A DNA stretch of 39,575 nucleotides from a virus: positions 1 through 39,575 of the IMG/VR virus record IMGVR_UViG_3300042691_020395. The stretch is one strand, 5' to 3'. The position numbers and the translations under genes were made by a program. Under the pieces are notes generated by a model, which saw only the letters and a list, made by a program, of their open reading frames with translations, made no database searches and was not told the origin of the DNA. Positions 7,368 through 16,444 of the stretch are shown one piece after another. How positions within the stretch are numbered: position 1 is the first letter of the stretch; each line of letters begins with the position of its first letter.

Positions 7368-7520
7368 ATGCGCTTCTGGCTCGTCGAGCTCCCGGCGCTG
7401 GTCGTCACTGTGTGGTTCCGCATCTGGGCCGCCTTTGTCACCGCATTGGCGCTTGTTATGGTCGCGCTGGCTCTGTATTCGATCCCGGCGCTGTATTTCG
7501 GGTGGCCTGTGCCGTTCTGA
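7368..7520 (+). CDS. Doubtful small hydrophobic ORF, 50 aa, opposite strand
   Basis: From ATG 7368 the frame reads MRFWLVELPALVVTVWFRIW and then a second hydrophobic stretch (FVTALALVMVALALYSI), ending YFGWPVPF. Two membrane helices and six aromatic residues at the ends are typical of small membrane proteins. However, there is no Shine-Dalgarno sequence, it runs against all its neighbours, and it overlaps the 3' end of the 806-aa gene by 65 bp. It may be chance; it is listed because nothing else explains 7349-7455. Confidence 0.3.
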   Translation: MRFWLVELPALVVTVWFRIWAAFVTALALVMVALALYSIPALYFGWPVPF

Positions 7521-9876
7521 CACTCGGCCGGATGGCCGCCTTGAGCCGCGAGGCCAGTTGGCGCGCCACCGCCGCCGAGCGCGGCGTCTGCATCCCCTGT
7601 GTCAACAGACGCGCCGTCGTGGGCGAGTTGAGCAGCTTGGACACCACCCCGCCCCCGATCAGCAGCGAGACGCCGGACACCGGTTCCAGCATCATCAGCG
7701 CCGCCTGGCCGGGCACCTGAGCCACCAGCGCCGTCCCGCTGGGGTTCGGATTCTCGGCCATCTTCTTGCCCACCAAGAAGAAGTTATCGAGCGCCGAGCG
7801 CAGCTCCTTGTTCGGATAGAGCATCGCCTTGGTTTCGGTGCCGAGCTTGTCCCACTCGGCCCACAGCTTCGCCTCACGACCGAATCCGCCTTCGGCCGTC
7901 GCCATGTCGATCAGCCCGTCCACGTAGGCCCGGCCGATCTTCGGCACTTCGGCCGGCGCGATCCGCTGCACCTCGCGCAGCCGCTCTACCGCCGCGTCTC
8001 CGCTGGACGTCAGCATTCGGAAGGTCTGCACCGGTTCGGCGCGCAGCTTGTCGAGCGTCTCGGCCGCCGTCCACTTGGCGATCGTGGCATCCCGGCCCGC
8101 GCGCAGATCGTCCCACACGCCCGCCGCTTTCGCGCGCTGCTGCACGAGCGTCTCGAGCTCGGCCACCGCCTGCGCCGCGAGGCCCTGGCCCTGCGAGCGT
8201 AGCTCCGGCATCGCCGCGCCACGCGCCGCCGCCTTGAGATCCCCGAGCGCCGCATCGACCACCGACAGCGGCGCGTTGTCCGGCCCGCTGATCAGCGCAT
8301 CCAGCGCCGTCGCCGCCCGCGCTTCGTCGCCCATGAGCTGCCCGGTCAGCTCCTTCTTGCGCATCAGGCGCTCGAACACCGGCCGCAAGGCGTCCTTGGC
8401 CGGCGCCAGCGGCACCGCGAGCTGCATCGGCTCCGTGCCCGAGGCGTTCAGGCCGGGCGCCTCGTCGCCGAAGAACTTGGACGCGCCGGGCGCTTCCATC
8501 GCCGGCATCGTGATCGGGCTCTTGAACTGGTTGCGCTTCAGGCCCGTGCGCGCCAGCGTGTCATCGGTCAGCAGATCCCAGTCGAACCGCTGGCCGTCCC
8601 ACGCTTCACCCATCGCATCGACGACGGCCGCGATCCGCGGGTTGTCCGATTCGCCGTTCAGGTAGCGGCGGATCTTCGTGGCGATCTCGGCGCGCGAACC
8701 GCTCACGCCGGCCGCGTGGAACATCTCCTGTGTCGGCGTGCCCGCCACGCGCCCGGAACCCACGCCGATCCCATACCGCGCCGCGTCGGCATCGCCCGGC
8801 CGCCATTCGGATTCGGCCAGATCGTAGAACTTCTTCGACCCGCCTCCGGCCTGATAGCCCATTTCCTGCAGGTCATCCGCGAGCCAGTGACCGATGAACC
8901 CCTGATCGACCGTCCGGCCCGCCGCCACCGGCCGCGACACCGGGACGTCATCCGGCATCGCGTTCCGCTCGGCCGTGCGCACGCGGCCATAGGCCTCATC
9001 GGCCGCGGTCGCCTCGTTCCGGATCACGTCCTGCACACGCTCACGCACGGCCGCGCCGGCGGTTTCGGCCGTCGCCGGCGCCGCGTCCGCCTGCGACGCC
9101 AGCCCGCGGCCAGTCCGCGCGAGCGCCTCCGCGCGCGCCGTAGCCGCACGCTGGCCGCTCAGCGCGCCGCCCAGCGACGAATCCGCCACCGCCTTGGCGC
9201 CACGCACCACCCGATTACCCGTCGCCGTCGCCGCGTCCACCGGGATACCCTGCTCGAGCGCCCAGCGCACCGCCTCGGCCTGCTTCGCCGCCGCCGCCGC
9301 CGACTGCGGGCGAGCCATCTTTGCGGGGGGCATACGCCCTTTGGCCGCGCCGAGCACCTTACCGCCAGCCCTGACCGCGGCGCCTGTCGGAGCGAGCACC
9401 CCGAGCGCGCGGCCCATCCCCGTCGCGACATCGCCCGACTCTGCGATGCCCTCCCCGATATTCGCCGCGACCGGGCCCACCACCGGCAGCACGCCGGCCG
9501 CCGCGTGCCCGAGCATCTCCGAATACCGGCCCGCGCCGAACGCATCGCGCGCCTTGCCGAGCTCGGCCGTCTGCGCGTTGACCAGACCGCGCGCCGTGTC
9601 GATCGGATGTGCCACCGCCCCGGCGACGCCCTGCAGCATCGTCACAGGGTTGAGCATCTCCCAGGCGCCAGAGGCCACCCGGCCGAGCACCGAGCCTGCC
9701 GGCGCCGCCGGCCGCTCCGTGAAATCGTCAGGGCTGGCCGGGCGCCGCGGGTCGGCCGACACCACGGCGCCGCCCAACTCAGACGCCAAGGCGTCGAGCT
9801 CGTCCGGCGAGGCGTCCGACGAGAACCCGCCGAACTCGGCCGCGAGCGCATCCAGATCGATCTGCTGCTGTGCCAT
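7456..9876 (-). CDS. Large internal virion / DNA-ejection protein, 806 aa
   Basis: The N-terminus is acidic and repetitive (LDALAAEFGGF, then LDALASELGG). Helical and Ala/Gly-rich regions such as MLNPVTMLQGVAGAVAHPID, and a hydrophobic stretch GHAAAGVLPVVGPVAANIGEG (about 120-140), follow. The central and C-terminal parts are long amphipathic helices (AETLDKLRAEPVQTFRML, LWAEWDKLGTETKAML). Its size, helical content, membrane-active patches and position next to two further ejection-type genes fit the large pilot proteins of P22/T7-like phages that leave the capsid before the DNA. No lytic transglycosylase motif is visible. The start overlaps the stop of the 474-aa gene as TGATG. Confidence 0.72.
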   Translation of the reverse strand: MAQQQIDLDALAAEFGGFSSDASPDELDALASELGGAVVSADPRRPASPDDFTERPAAPAGSVLGRVASGAWEMLNPVTMLQGVAGAVAHPIDTARGLVNAQTAELGKARDAFGAGRYSEMLGHAAAGVLPVVGPVAANIGEGIAESGDVATGMGRALGVLAPTGAAVRAGGKVLGAAKGRMPPAKMARPQSAAAAAKQAEAVRWALEQGIPVDAATATGNRVVRGAKAVADSSLGGALSGQRAATARAEALARTGRGLASQADAAPATAETAGAAVRERVQDVIRNEATAADEAYGRVRTAERNAMPDDVPVSRPVAAGRTVDQGFIGHWLADDLQEMGYQAGGGSKKFYDLAESEWRPGDADAARYGIGVGSGRVAGTPTQEMFHAAGVSGSRAEIATKIRRYLNGESDNPRIAAVVDAMGEAWDGQRFDWDLLTDDTLARTGLKRNQFKSPITMPAMEAPGASKFFGDEAPGLNASGTEPMQLAVPLAPAKDALRPVFERLMRKKELTGQLMGDEARAATALDALISGPDNAPLSVVDAALGDLKAAARGAAMPELRSQGQGLAAQAVAELETLVQQRAKAAGVWDDLRAGRDATIAKWTAAETLDKLRAEPVQTFRMLTSSGDAAVERLREVQRIAPAEVPKIGRAYVDGLIDMATAEGGFGREAKLWAEWDKLGTETKAMLYPNKELRSALDNFFLVGKKMAENPNPSGTALVAQVPGQAALMMLEPVSGVSLLIGGGVVSKLLNSPTTARLLTQGMQTPRSAAVARQLASRLKAAIRPSVRTAQATRNTAPGSNTEPARP

Positions 9877-11300
9877 CAGCGGATCCCCGCTTTCGCCTTG
9901 AACGCATCCGCCGCGGCCTGCGTCGGAAACACGAACGCGCGCCCGTTGACGACGACCTCAACACCGGTCTGGCCGCCAATCGGCGTCTGATTCGGCATCG
10001 CGCCGCCGCTCAGTTCGATCGTGCGCTTCTTGAGCAGATCGAGATTCTTGCGCGTCGTTTTCAGGCGCGCCTGGAAGATGGACTCCGGCTGTGACAGATC
10101 CGGCAGCTGGCCCATGATCCGCTTGGCCTCCTGCTCCGACATCGCGGCGCCCGTGGTCGCCTTGATCACGGCGTTTTTCAGCCCCGTGAGCTGCGCGTCG
10201 AACTCGGCGAGCTCCGGCGACACGCCGACGCCGGCCGAGATCTTGGCCTTCGCCACGCGTCCATCTATCGGCCCCACCGCGCCGCCCATCGCCGGCAACA
10301 GCCGTTCGATGTCGTCTAGCATCCCGAGCGACTGATCCACGCTGGCGATCTTCTCGACCGCCGCCGCGGAGAGCTTCGCGCCACCCGTGCCGCCGGCCGC
10401 CGCCGCCTCTTTCGCGCGCGCGTTCGTGAGATCCTGCCCGCGCCTCGTCACCGCGCGTCCCGCCGCCGCCGCCGCGGCACTGAGATCCTGCCCCCGCCGC
10501 GCCGTCTCCGCACTGAGATCCTGCCCGCGCACCGTGATCGCCCGGCCCTCGGCCTGCCCCGCCAGCGTCGCCCGCTTCTCCGGCGTCATCGACAGCACCG
10601 CGGCCCGCTGCACGTTCTCAGGCGAGTAGGAACCGAACTGCGCGATCTCGCTCGCCGGCATCCCCAGCCCGCGCAAGCCCTGGATCCGCTCGTTCCAGTC
10701 CTCGGCATCCGTGGCCACCGACAGCGACGTGCCCGCGGCTTCCCGCCACTTGCCCTCAAGCACTAGCTTGAGCGCATCCTGATCGCGCGCGTACACCTTG
10801 TCGGCATCGAGCCCGATCAGGCTGAACCGCTGGAGCGCCGTCTTGTCGTACGTCTCCGGCAGCATCGCGGCCTCGTCGGGCAGCTCGCGCGCCATCTGGC
10901 CGCGGACGAACTGATAGAGCTCATCATCGCCATCCGGGACCGCCTGCAGCCGCCGCACGTACTTCGACGTCAGGTCACGCTCGAGCGCCAGCGTCTTGGT
11001 GGCCGCGTCGATCGCTTTCGTGCGCGCCTCCCCGAGCTGTTTTTCAATCTCGAGCGACGCCCCAGGCGCCACGCGACGAATCTGCGGAAGCGCCTGATCC
11101 CAGTCGCCGCCCGTCTGCTCGAGGATGCCGCGCACGGCCGCCGCTTCCTGCTCGGCCTGCTGCGCCGCGCGCGCTTTCCGCTCCGCGTCCTGCACCACGG
11201 CCTGGCGCTGACGCGCCTGCATCACCACATCGAGGTTTTCAAACGGCGTATTGATCTTCGCCGGCTGGACCTGCAGCGCGATATTCGGATTGATCGGCAT
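9876..11300 (-). CDS. Internal virion / ejection protein, 474 aa
   Basis: The N-terminus (MPINPNIALQVQPAKINTPF) is followed by a long Gln/Ala/Glu coiled coil (about 28-60) and more helices. A short motif RGQDL recurs three times within about 40 residues (RGQDLSAETA, RGQDLSAAAA, RGQDLTNARA, about 260-300). The C-terminal quarter holds a helical region (LKTTRKNLDLLKKRTIEL), then a small beta unit VEVVVNGRAFVFPTQAAADAFKAKAG, a pattern seen at the C-terminus of many phage internal virion proteins. There is no enzyme motif. Its location between two other ejection-type genes is the main functional clue. Confidence 0.7.
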   Translation of the reverse strand: MPINPNIALQVQPAKINTPFENLDVVMQARQRQAVVQDAERKARAAQQAEQEAAAVRGILEQTGGDWDQALPQIRRVAPGASLEIEKQLGEARTKAIDAATKTLALERDLTSKYVRRLQAVPDGDDELYQFVRGQMARELPDEAAMLPETYDKTALQRFSLIGLDADKVYARDQDALKLVLEGKWREAAGTSLSVATDAEDWNERIQGLRGLGMPASEIAQFGSYSPENVQRAAVLSMTPEKRATLAGQAEGRAITVRGQDLSAETARRGQDLSAAAAAAGRAVTRRGQDLTNARAKEAAAAGGTGGAKLSAAAVEKIASVDQSLGMLDDIERLLPAMGGAVGPIDGRVAKAKISAGVGVSPELAEFDAQLTGLKNAVIKATTGAAMSEQEAKRIMGQLPDLSQPESIFQARLKTTRKNLDLLKKRTIELSGGAMPNQTPIGGQTGVEVVVNGRAFVFPTQAAADAFKAKAGIR

Positions 11301-11306
11301 GGCGTC

Positions 11307-12224
11307 CTACACACCGAACGTGGCGCGGGAAACGTCGTCCATCTCCCACCCCTGCCCCTTGCGGCCGTTCTTGTTCTGGATGTACTGCCCGGCCATGTTG
11401 ACCAGGCCGCCCAGCGTGTTCTGCCAGGCATTGCCCGCCCCCACCGTGCCGGCCGCCTGCGCGTTGCCGCGGCCCGTCGTGAGATCCGCCGTCGTCTGCG
11501 CCTGATTGGCCGCCTGGTTCGACACGTTCCCGGCATAGCTCGTGCCCGTGCTCGCCGCCCCACCCGCGGCCCGCAGGCCGAGATCCGCCAGCGACATGTT
11601 CCGGTTGAAGATGTTCCCGAACTCGGTGGAGGCCAGACCGGCCATGTACTTGGCCATGTCCTTCTGAAACCCGCCGGTCAGGAGCGTGCCGCGCGCCGCG
11701 GCGCCGCTCTGCAGGGCCTTCTGCGCCTCGTCCTTGATGAACTGGTACGACGGATCCATGCCCGCCTGCCAGTTGCCGCCGGCCATGTTGCCGAGCGCCC
11801 CCGCCGCCCCGCCACCGTGGCCCGGGCCCTCGTAGTTCCACACATGCTGTGGATTCGGGCCGCCGGCGCCGCCGATGAAGTCCACGACGCGCCCATCCGA
11901 GAATCGGAACTTGTCGAGCCTCAGCGGATGCTCGAGCAGCTCCGGCGTCTGGTTCCCCCATCGCGCCTTGGCCGCCGCGTAGGCCGCCCGGACGCCTTCA
12001 TTCGTCGGGGGATAGCTCTGCACCAGCGCCCGGAACTCGGCCTCGTTGAACGGCTCCTGGCCGCCCGGCGTGTTCCCGCCGCCACCCGTGCCGCCGGCCC
12101 CGCTCGGCGGCGCCCCGGCCGGCGTGCGGCCCCCGGTCGGCTGCGTGGCGTTCGCCGGGCCGCGCGATGCCCGCCATTCGTCCCGGCTCATCGTCGTCGT
12201 GTCCTGCTCGTCAAACCAGCTCAT
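11307..12224 (-). CDS. P22 gp7-like DNA transfer/ejection protein, 305 aa
   Basis: A low-complexity Gly/Pro-rich N-terminus (about 25-55) precedes a domain with the pattern DPSYQFIKDEAQKALQSGAA, RGTLLTGGFQKDMAKYMAG and ASTEFGNIFNRNMSLADLGL. This matches the phage 'DNA transfer protein' signature I know from many podovirus-like genomes (YxFRLxEGQKAxxxSAAARGxLxSGG...). A Gln/Asn/Gly-rich helical tail follows. It is expected to be packaged in the capsid and released into the cell envelope with the genome. A 9-bp gap separates it from the upstream Pro-rich gene. Confidence 0.72.
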   Translation of the reverse strand: MSWFDEQDTTTMSRDEWRASRGPANATQPTGGRTPAGAPPSGAGGTGGGGNTPGGQEPFNEAEFRALVQSYPPTNEGVRAAYAAAKARWGNQTPELLEHPLRLDKFRFSDGRVVDFIGGAGGPNPQHVWNYEGPGHGGGAAGALGNMAGGNWQAGMDPSYQFIKDEAQKALQSGAAARGTLLTGGFQKDMAKYMAGLASTEFGNIFNRNMSLADLGLRAAGGAASTGTSYAGNVSNQAANQAQTTADLTTGRGNAQAAGTVGAGNAWQNTLGGLVNMAGQYIQNKNGRKGQGWEMDDVSRATFGV

Positions 12225-12233
12225 CGCCGCCCC

Positions 12234-12737
12234 CTATCCCCGAATGAAGCCCGACATCTGACCCGGTGAGGTGCGGAAGGCGCCCGGCTGCGGCGACGAC
12301 GGCCCCGGCATCCCCCAGCCGCCCCACGGCGTACCCCAGAACGACACCGACGACGGCCGCGCCGTCGAGATCGCCGCCAGCGTCGGTGCCTGCCGCGGCT
12401 GCGTCGCCACCATGCCGCCCCCGCCACCCGGCGCCAGGAACGGCCCGCCGCCGTTCCACCAAGCAGACGGCCCCGGCGCATAGCCGAAGACGCCAGGCGG
12501 CATCGACGGCGGACGACTCATCGGCGGCCCCGACGACACGGGCCCCGGAGGCGGCAGCGGCGCCGGTTGACCGGGCGACGGCTGGCCGGGCCGCTGCGGC
12601 GGGAAGTCCACCGGCGGCCGGAACTCCGGCGCCCCAGCGCCAGGCAGCATTGCCACCGGAGGCCCGAACGGCTGCGGCCGGGCACGCCCCTCGAAGGCGT
12701 CCCGCATCACGATCGCGTCATCGTCCCCGTAGCGCAT
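12234..12737 (-). CDS. Proline/glycine-rich hypothetical protein, 167 aa
   Basis: More than 40% of residues are Pro or Gly, with blocks such as PPQRPGQPSPGQPAPLPPPG and GPFLAPGGGGGM, so the protein is probably disordered. Only the N-terminus (MRYGDDDAIVMRDAFEGRAR) looks folded or helical. GGAGG overlapping the upstream stop region lies before ATG 12737. Its place between two ejection-type genes suggests a minor virion component or a flexible linker subunit. No family recognised. Confidence 0.6.
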   Translation of the reverse strand: MRYGDDDAIVMRDAFEGRARPQPFGPPVAMLPGAGAPEFRPPVDFPPQRPGQPSPGQPAPLPPPGPVSSGPPMSRPPSMPPGVFGYAPGPSAWWNGGGPFLAPGGGGGMVATQPRQAPTLAAISTARPSSVSFWGTPWGGWGMPGPSSPQPGAFRTSPGQMSGFIRG

Positions 12738-12740
12738 GAT

Positions 12741-13331
12741 CTAGGCCTCCACGATCTGGGCGCCGGCCGCCACGTACCGCTCGGCCTGCACCGGATTGGC
12801 CCACGAGAGCTCGCCCGTGGGCGCCTTGACCAGCACCGCACGACCACCCGCGCCGCCGTAACCCGAAGCCGTGGCGCGCGCCGCGCGCTTGCCCACGTCC
12901 TCCCCGCCGCGCTCCACCGCCGACCGCGGCGCCGACCGTTCGACGATCGCCCCGAGCGTCGATGGCTCGCTCGGCGTCAGACCCGGCACCGGCGTGGCCG
13001 CGCTCGGCGCCGCCGTGGGCGAGAGGCCGACCATACTGCCAAGCGTAGGAACTACGCCGTGGCCGAGATTGATGTACGGCTGAAAGGCGGCCGTGCTCGT
13101 CTCGTAGACGCGCCGCGCCTCGTCTCGGGAACCTTGGTACAGCGCATCCGTCCGCGCCTGCGCCTCCTGCGTGGCCGCCGCCTGCTGCTCGGCCGCTTTC
13201 TTGGCGCTGTCCGCGCCCATCGCCCCGCTGAGCAGCTGCCCTCCGACCGCCACGCCGATCGCCGGATTCCCCGTGATCACGCCGGCCGCGACCCCCGCGC
13301 CGACCGCTCCGAGCTTTGACCAGATACCTAT
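12741..13331 (-). CDS. Ejection-type virion protein, ~196 aa, with unresolved (possibly ATA) start
   Basis: The product reads GIWSKLGAVGAGVAAGVITG, then NPAIGVAVGGQLLSGAMGAD, then an Ala/Gln/Glu helix (KKAAEQQAAATQEAQARTDAL) and YINLGHGVVPTLGSMVGL. This N-terminal layout (Gly/Ala hydrophobic stretch, then long helix) is frequent in small phage head/ejection proteins. No ATG, GTG or TTG lies at the expected start. The codon before GGT ATC TGG is ATA (13331-13329), preceded by GCGAGGGTAGGGCC, a reasonable ribosome site. A GTG at 13280 is the next internal option, and a GTG at 13448 would overlap the opposite HNH gene. The end is TAG at 12743-12741. Confidence 0.6.
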   Translation of the reverse strand: MGIWSKLGAVGAGVAAGVITGNPAIGVAVGGQLLSGAMGADSAKKAAEQQAAATQEAQARTDALYQGSRDEARRVYETSTAAFQPYINLGHGVVPTLGSMVGLSPTAAPSAATPVPGLTPSEPSTLGAIVERSAPRSAVERGGEDVGKRAARATASGYGGAGGRAVLVKAPTGELSWANPVQAERYVAAGAQIVEA

Positions 13332-13366
13332 GGCCCTACCCTCGCTTCCGATGGAAGAATAACAGT

Positions 13367-13831
13367 ATGACCCGACGCCCTCAGCATGTGTCCGTTGTTG
13401 ACTGGATTGCACAGAATCTTGCGCCGCCGGACTCGAATGGATGCGCACTGTGGAGACGAGCCAAAAGCGCCAAGGGCTACGGAGTGATCAGCCTTCCGAA
13501 CGGACGCAATCAACACGTCACCAGAGTCATCTGGGAGGCCCAATTCGGCCCGATCGGCAAAGGCCTGCTTGTTTGCCACCGGTGCGACGTACCAGCATGC
13601 TGCAGCATCGATCACCTGTTCCTCGGCACGGCCGCTGACAATACTGCCGACATGATGCAGAAACGACGACACGTCAAAGCCATGGCGAAGCTGACGCCCA
13701 CAGACGTGCACGTTATCCGAATGAGAGCCACTGCAGGCGACACGCAAAGGGCCATCGCTCGCAGCTACGGGTTGGACCAGTCCACGATCAGCGACATCAT
13801 CACTCGGCGCACATGGCGTGATGTCGCGTAG
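13367..13831 (+). CDS. HNH homing endonuclease with C-terminal helix-turn-helix, 154 aa
   Basis: The ATG 13367 follows GGAAG. Residues 37-100 carry the HNH core of the phage/intron type: VCHRCDVPACC (69-79), DHLFLGT (82-88) and DNTADM (91-96). This DHLF..T..DN.ADM pattern is diagnostic for HNH_3-like homing nucleases. Residues 108-151 form a DNA-binding helix-turn-helix (KLTPTDVHVIRMR, IARSYGLDQSTISDI). It is on the strand opposite to the virion genes and sits exactly at the 5' end of the ejection gene, as expected for a free-standing homing gene inserted between genes. It probably nicks the allele of phages lacking it. Confidence 0.88.
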   Translation: MTRRPQHVSVVDWIAQNLAPPDSNGCALWRRAKSAKGYGVISLPNGRNQHVTRVIWEAQFGPIGKGLLVCHRCDVPACCSIDHLFLGTAADNTADMMQKRRHVKAMAKLTPTDVHVIRMRATAGDTQRAIARSYGLDQSTISDIITRRTWRDVA

Positions 13832-13852
13832 CCACAGTCCCATCGTGTCCCC

Positions 13853-14926
13853 CTACGCCTCGTCCCACGACATCAGCGTGACGCCGATGCTGTTCGTCGG
13901 ATCGCCACCCGTGTTGACGCCGAACCCGATCTGATCAGGCGCCGTCGTGAAACCCGCAGTCTTCGCTTCCGTCAGGAACGTGCGGAAATTCACGCCGTCC
14001 ACCGAATAGCCGTAACTCAAATCGGTGCCGTCGTTCGCAATCTGGAACCACATCAACGACGCCGTTGGGAACTGCGTCAACACCGAGACGAAGCCACTGT
14101 AGGTCGTCGGATTGTTGAACCCGTAGACCCGGATCCGCATCGCCCCGGACGGCGACGCGGAGTTGTACCCATAGGTCAGTGTCCGGATCTTGCCCGTGCC
14201 CGATTCACGGAAGAGAATCCCCGCCGAGTGGTAATCGACGAGCACCACATCCATGAAAAACGCGGCCGTCACCACGTAAGGCGTCGACGGCGCCGACTTC
14301 ACGCGCATCCGCACATTGTCGCCGCCGCCGCCCGTGCCCGGAGACGACAAGTAGATGCCGCCCGTTGCCCCCACAGACGTGGACGCGCTGCCCTGATTCA
14401 CCCACGAATAGTCACCATCAACCGGCGTCGTGAACGCGGGCCACGGCGACGAGCCGCCGCCCCCACCCGCGCCAAGGCTCACCGACGCGCCATTGATCCG
14501 CGCCCGGAGCAGATGCCCCGTCGAGTCGTACCACAGATCCCCGTTGCTTGGCGTGGACGGATCGCCGGCCTGCGACCCCACGTTCAGCCCCGGCGTCGTC
14601 CCGTTCGGATTGAACGTCTGCCGCACGCCATCGGGGAAGGTGATCAGCCCCGTGGCGCTATCGATGATCACGGGCGTGGCCTTGAGCGTCGCGCCCCCCG
14701 TCCCGTCCGCCACCAAGACGGCCTCATCGGTGCCGCCCGTGGAGCCGCCGATCGTGCCGCCGCCGCCACCCGCCGGCGAGTAGGGATCCCACGTCGCCCC
14801 GTTCGACCGTTCGAGAATGTCGCCTTCGTCCGTCACACAGTAGAGCGTGCCCACCGCCACCGTGTTGGCCGCCGGCTGATTGGCCCGCGTGTCGGGCGTG
14901 AGAATGACTGACTCAAGCAGCGCCAT
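13853..14926 (-). CDS. Tail fibre-like protein with C-terminal lectin-like domain, 357 aa
   Basis: The N-terminus (MALLESVILTPDTRANQPAA) and GTLYCVTDEGDILERSNGATW are typical of phage fibre 'shaft' starts. Gly-rich linkers (GGGGG twice) separate three blocks. The middle has the DLWYDSTGHLLRARING pattern seen in many fibres. The C-terminal ~200 residues (VDGDYSWVNQGSAS to the end) resemble a concanavalin A-like jelly-roll (AGILFRESGTGKIRTLTYGY, YGYSVDGVNFRTFL), which would bind sugars. The start follows the stop of the collagen-like gene directly (TAAATG). Role: host recognition. Confidence 0.75.
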   Translation of the reverse strand: MALLESVILTPDTRANQPAANTVAVGTLYCVTDEGDILERSNGATWDPYSPAGGGGGTIGGSTGGTDEAVLVADGTGGATLKATPVIIDSATGLITFPDGVRQTFNPNGTTPGLNVGSQAGDPSTPSNGDLWYDSTGHLLRARINGASVSLGAGGGGGSSPWPAFTTPVDGDYSWVNQGSASTSVGATGGIYLSSPGTGGGGDNVRMRVKSAPSTPYVVTAAFFMDVVLVDYHSAGILFRESGTGKIRTLTYGYNSASPSGAMRIRVYGFNNPTTYSGFVSVLTQFPTASLMWFQIANDGTDLSYGYSVDGVNFRTFLTEAKTAGFTTAPDQIGFGVNTGGDPTNSIGVTLMSWDEA

Positions 14927-15745
14927 TTAGTGCCTCATCCACGCAACGAACGACCCACGCTTCACCGTGACCGCCGACGCATTGACCTCAGAGCGAAACT
15001 TCAGGGTCAGCGTGCCTCCATTGGCCCCCGCCTCCACGGTCCCTGTGACGGTTGCCACCAGCACCGTCGCGCCCAGACTCGCCGTCCCCTGCAGATTCGT
15101 CGAGAGCGCCGACGCTACCAGCATACGCCGTACCGTCGCCGTCTCGGCCACGTCCAGCGCGTAGATCGCCGCCGCCGGACTCGCCGGACCGTCCACGGCG
15201 ACCGCCAGCCCCGTCGTCGTGGCCGCCGCGAAGTAGTAGATCGTCGCCGTGAAGCTCCACCGCTCATTCGCCGCAATCGCCTGCGTGAACAGCGACGTAT
15301 ACGTGACGTTCGACGACTGCGCGACATCGGCCGCCACATGCCCGAGCACCGCGCCAGACGGCCCCGCCGGTCCCTGAACGCCCTGAATCCCCTGCGGCCC
15401 CTGAATCCCTTGGAGGCCCTGCGGCCCCTGTGCGCCATCCGCCCCCGCCGGACCCGTCGCACCATCAGCGCCCGCCGGGCCCTGCGGCCCCGTGAGCCCT
15501 TGCACCCCTTGCGGACCCTGCGGACCGATCGCGCCGTCTGCACCGTCCAGCCCCGCCGGCCCTTGCGGACCCACGGCGCCGGCCGGCCCCTGCGGACCTT
15601 CTGGACCAGCGGGCCCAGCCGGACCCGCGGGCCCCTGCGGACCGGCCGCACCACCGGCCGGGAACAACCCCGGATTGGCCGACACCCACGGGCCAAGCTG
15701 CTCCGTCAGCCGCGCGACCGATACGTATTGCAGGCCCCGGATCAT
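14927..15745 (-). CDS. Collagen-like fibre protein, 272 aa
   Basis: After a 30-residue head ([20 protein letters not shown]) there are about 33 Gly-X-Y triplets (residues ~32-132, at about 15350-15655) with GPQGPAG, GADGATG and GIQGPQG units, able to form a triple helix. The C-terminal ~135 residues ([19 protein letters not shown] to FVAWMRH) look like a beta-sandwich head that trimerises and may bind the receptor. Collagen-like shafts are known in tail fibres of many phages. The gene is coupled by ATGA to the preceding fibre gene and lies in the fibre cluster. Confidence 0.85.
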   Translation of the reverse strand: MIRGLQYVSVARLTEQLGPWVSANPGLFPAGGAAGPQGPAGPAGPAGPEGPQGPAGAVGPQGPAGLDGADGAIGPQGPQGVQGLTGPQGPAGADGATGPAGADGAQGPQGLQGIQGPQGIQGVQGPAGPSGAVLGHVAADVAQSSNVTYTSLFTQAIAANERWSFTATIYYFAAATTTGLAVAVDGPASPAAAIYALDVAETATVRRMLVASALSTNLQGTASLGATVLVATVTGTVEAGANGGTLTLKFRSEVNASAVTVKRGSFVAWMRH

Positions 15746-16425
15746 GGCGTGGCCGTCCAGACGGCGATCGCATCGCCCGCCGCGAAGATCAGTTCCGGCG
15801 TCACCGGATCGCCGTTCGTCAGCGGCGACCAGTAGCCGAACGCCTCGATGGCCGTGAAGCCCACGACCGCCCCGCGCCGGCCGAGAATCTGTTGATCCGC
15901 GCTGGCCGCGATGTCCGCCGGGTTCCCCGTGCTGTTCGCGCTCCGGCCGATGACCGACACCGCCGCCGACTCGCGCAGCTTGGCGTTCGTGATCGCGTCA
16001 TCCGGCACGTTCACGGCCGCCTGTCCCGGCGTCGACAAGTCCCATGCCGCCGTGGCCGTGTTCGTCACAAGCCGTTCCGCGCTCAGCGCCCCCGAAAGCG
16101 CCCCCACGAGATATTCCGCACTCGTCGGCGCCCCAGCGCTGATCGCCACGTTCGCCGCCGCCGTCACCTGGCCCGCCGCGTTCACCGTCACCTGCGGCAC
16201 GTTGGCGGCATCGCCGTACGTGCCCGGCGTGACACCCGTGGGCGTGATCGTCGTCGGCTGCACGCCCCCGCCGAGCGGCGTCGTGACCGGCCCAGACAGC
16301 CCAGTCAGCGCCACCCCGCCCCCGCCGGCCGAGGTCGCGAGCAGGTTGAAGAACGCCAGCCACGGCGGCGTCACGCGCCCCGTGCGAGGGTCTACGATCG
16401 GATGCCCTTCCAGCGGATAGGCCAT
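15742..16425 (-). CDS. Tail fibre/structural protein, 227 aa
   Basis: The start ATG 16425 ([16 protein letters not shown]) is preceded by GAGGGG at 8 nt; an upstream in-frame start would run into the HNH promoter. The N-terminus [20 protein letters not shown] is typical of the particle-attachment end of phage fibres. The centre has [14 protein letters not shown] and [18 protein letters not shown], a pattern common in fibre shafts. The remainder ([30 protein letters not shown]) is also fibre-like. It probably forms the first subunit of the fibre cluster. Confidence 0.75.
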   Translation of the reverse strand: MAYPLEGHPIVDPRTGRVTPPWLAFFNLLATSAGGGGVALTGLSGPVTTPLGGGVQPTTITPTGVTPGTYGDAANVPQVTVNAAGQVTAAANVAISAGAPTSAEYLVGALSGALSAERLVTNTATAAWDLSTPGQAAVNVPDDAITNAKLRESAAVSVIGRSANSTGNPADIAASADQQILGRRGAVVGFTAIEAFGYWSPLTNGDPVTPELIFAAGDAIAVWTATP

Positions 16426-16444
16426 CAGCCGCGCCCCTCTTCGG

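Noticed and set aside
8716-9990. Plus-strand open frame of 424 codons opposite the 806-aa protein
   Set aside because: Arg/His-rich, antisense to a coherent virion gene; same for frames at 25276-26583 and 18799-19884.
15350-15655. Regularly repeated bases that could look like a CRISPR or tandem array
   Set aside because: Units are 9-18 bp Gly-X-Y codons of a collagen-like protein with no spacers and no conserved repeat of 25-40 bp.
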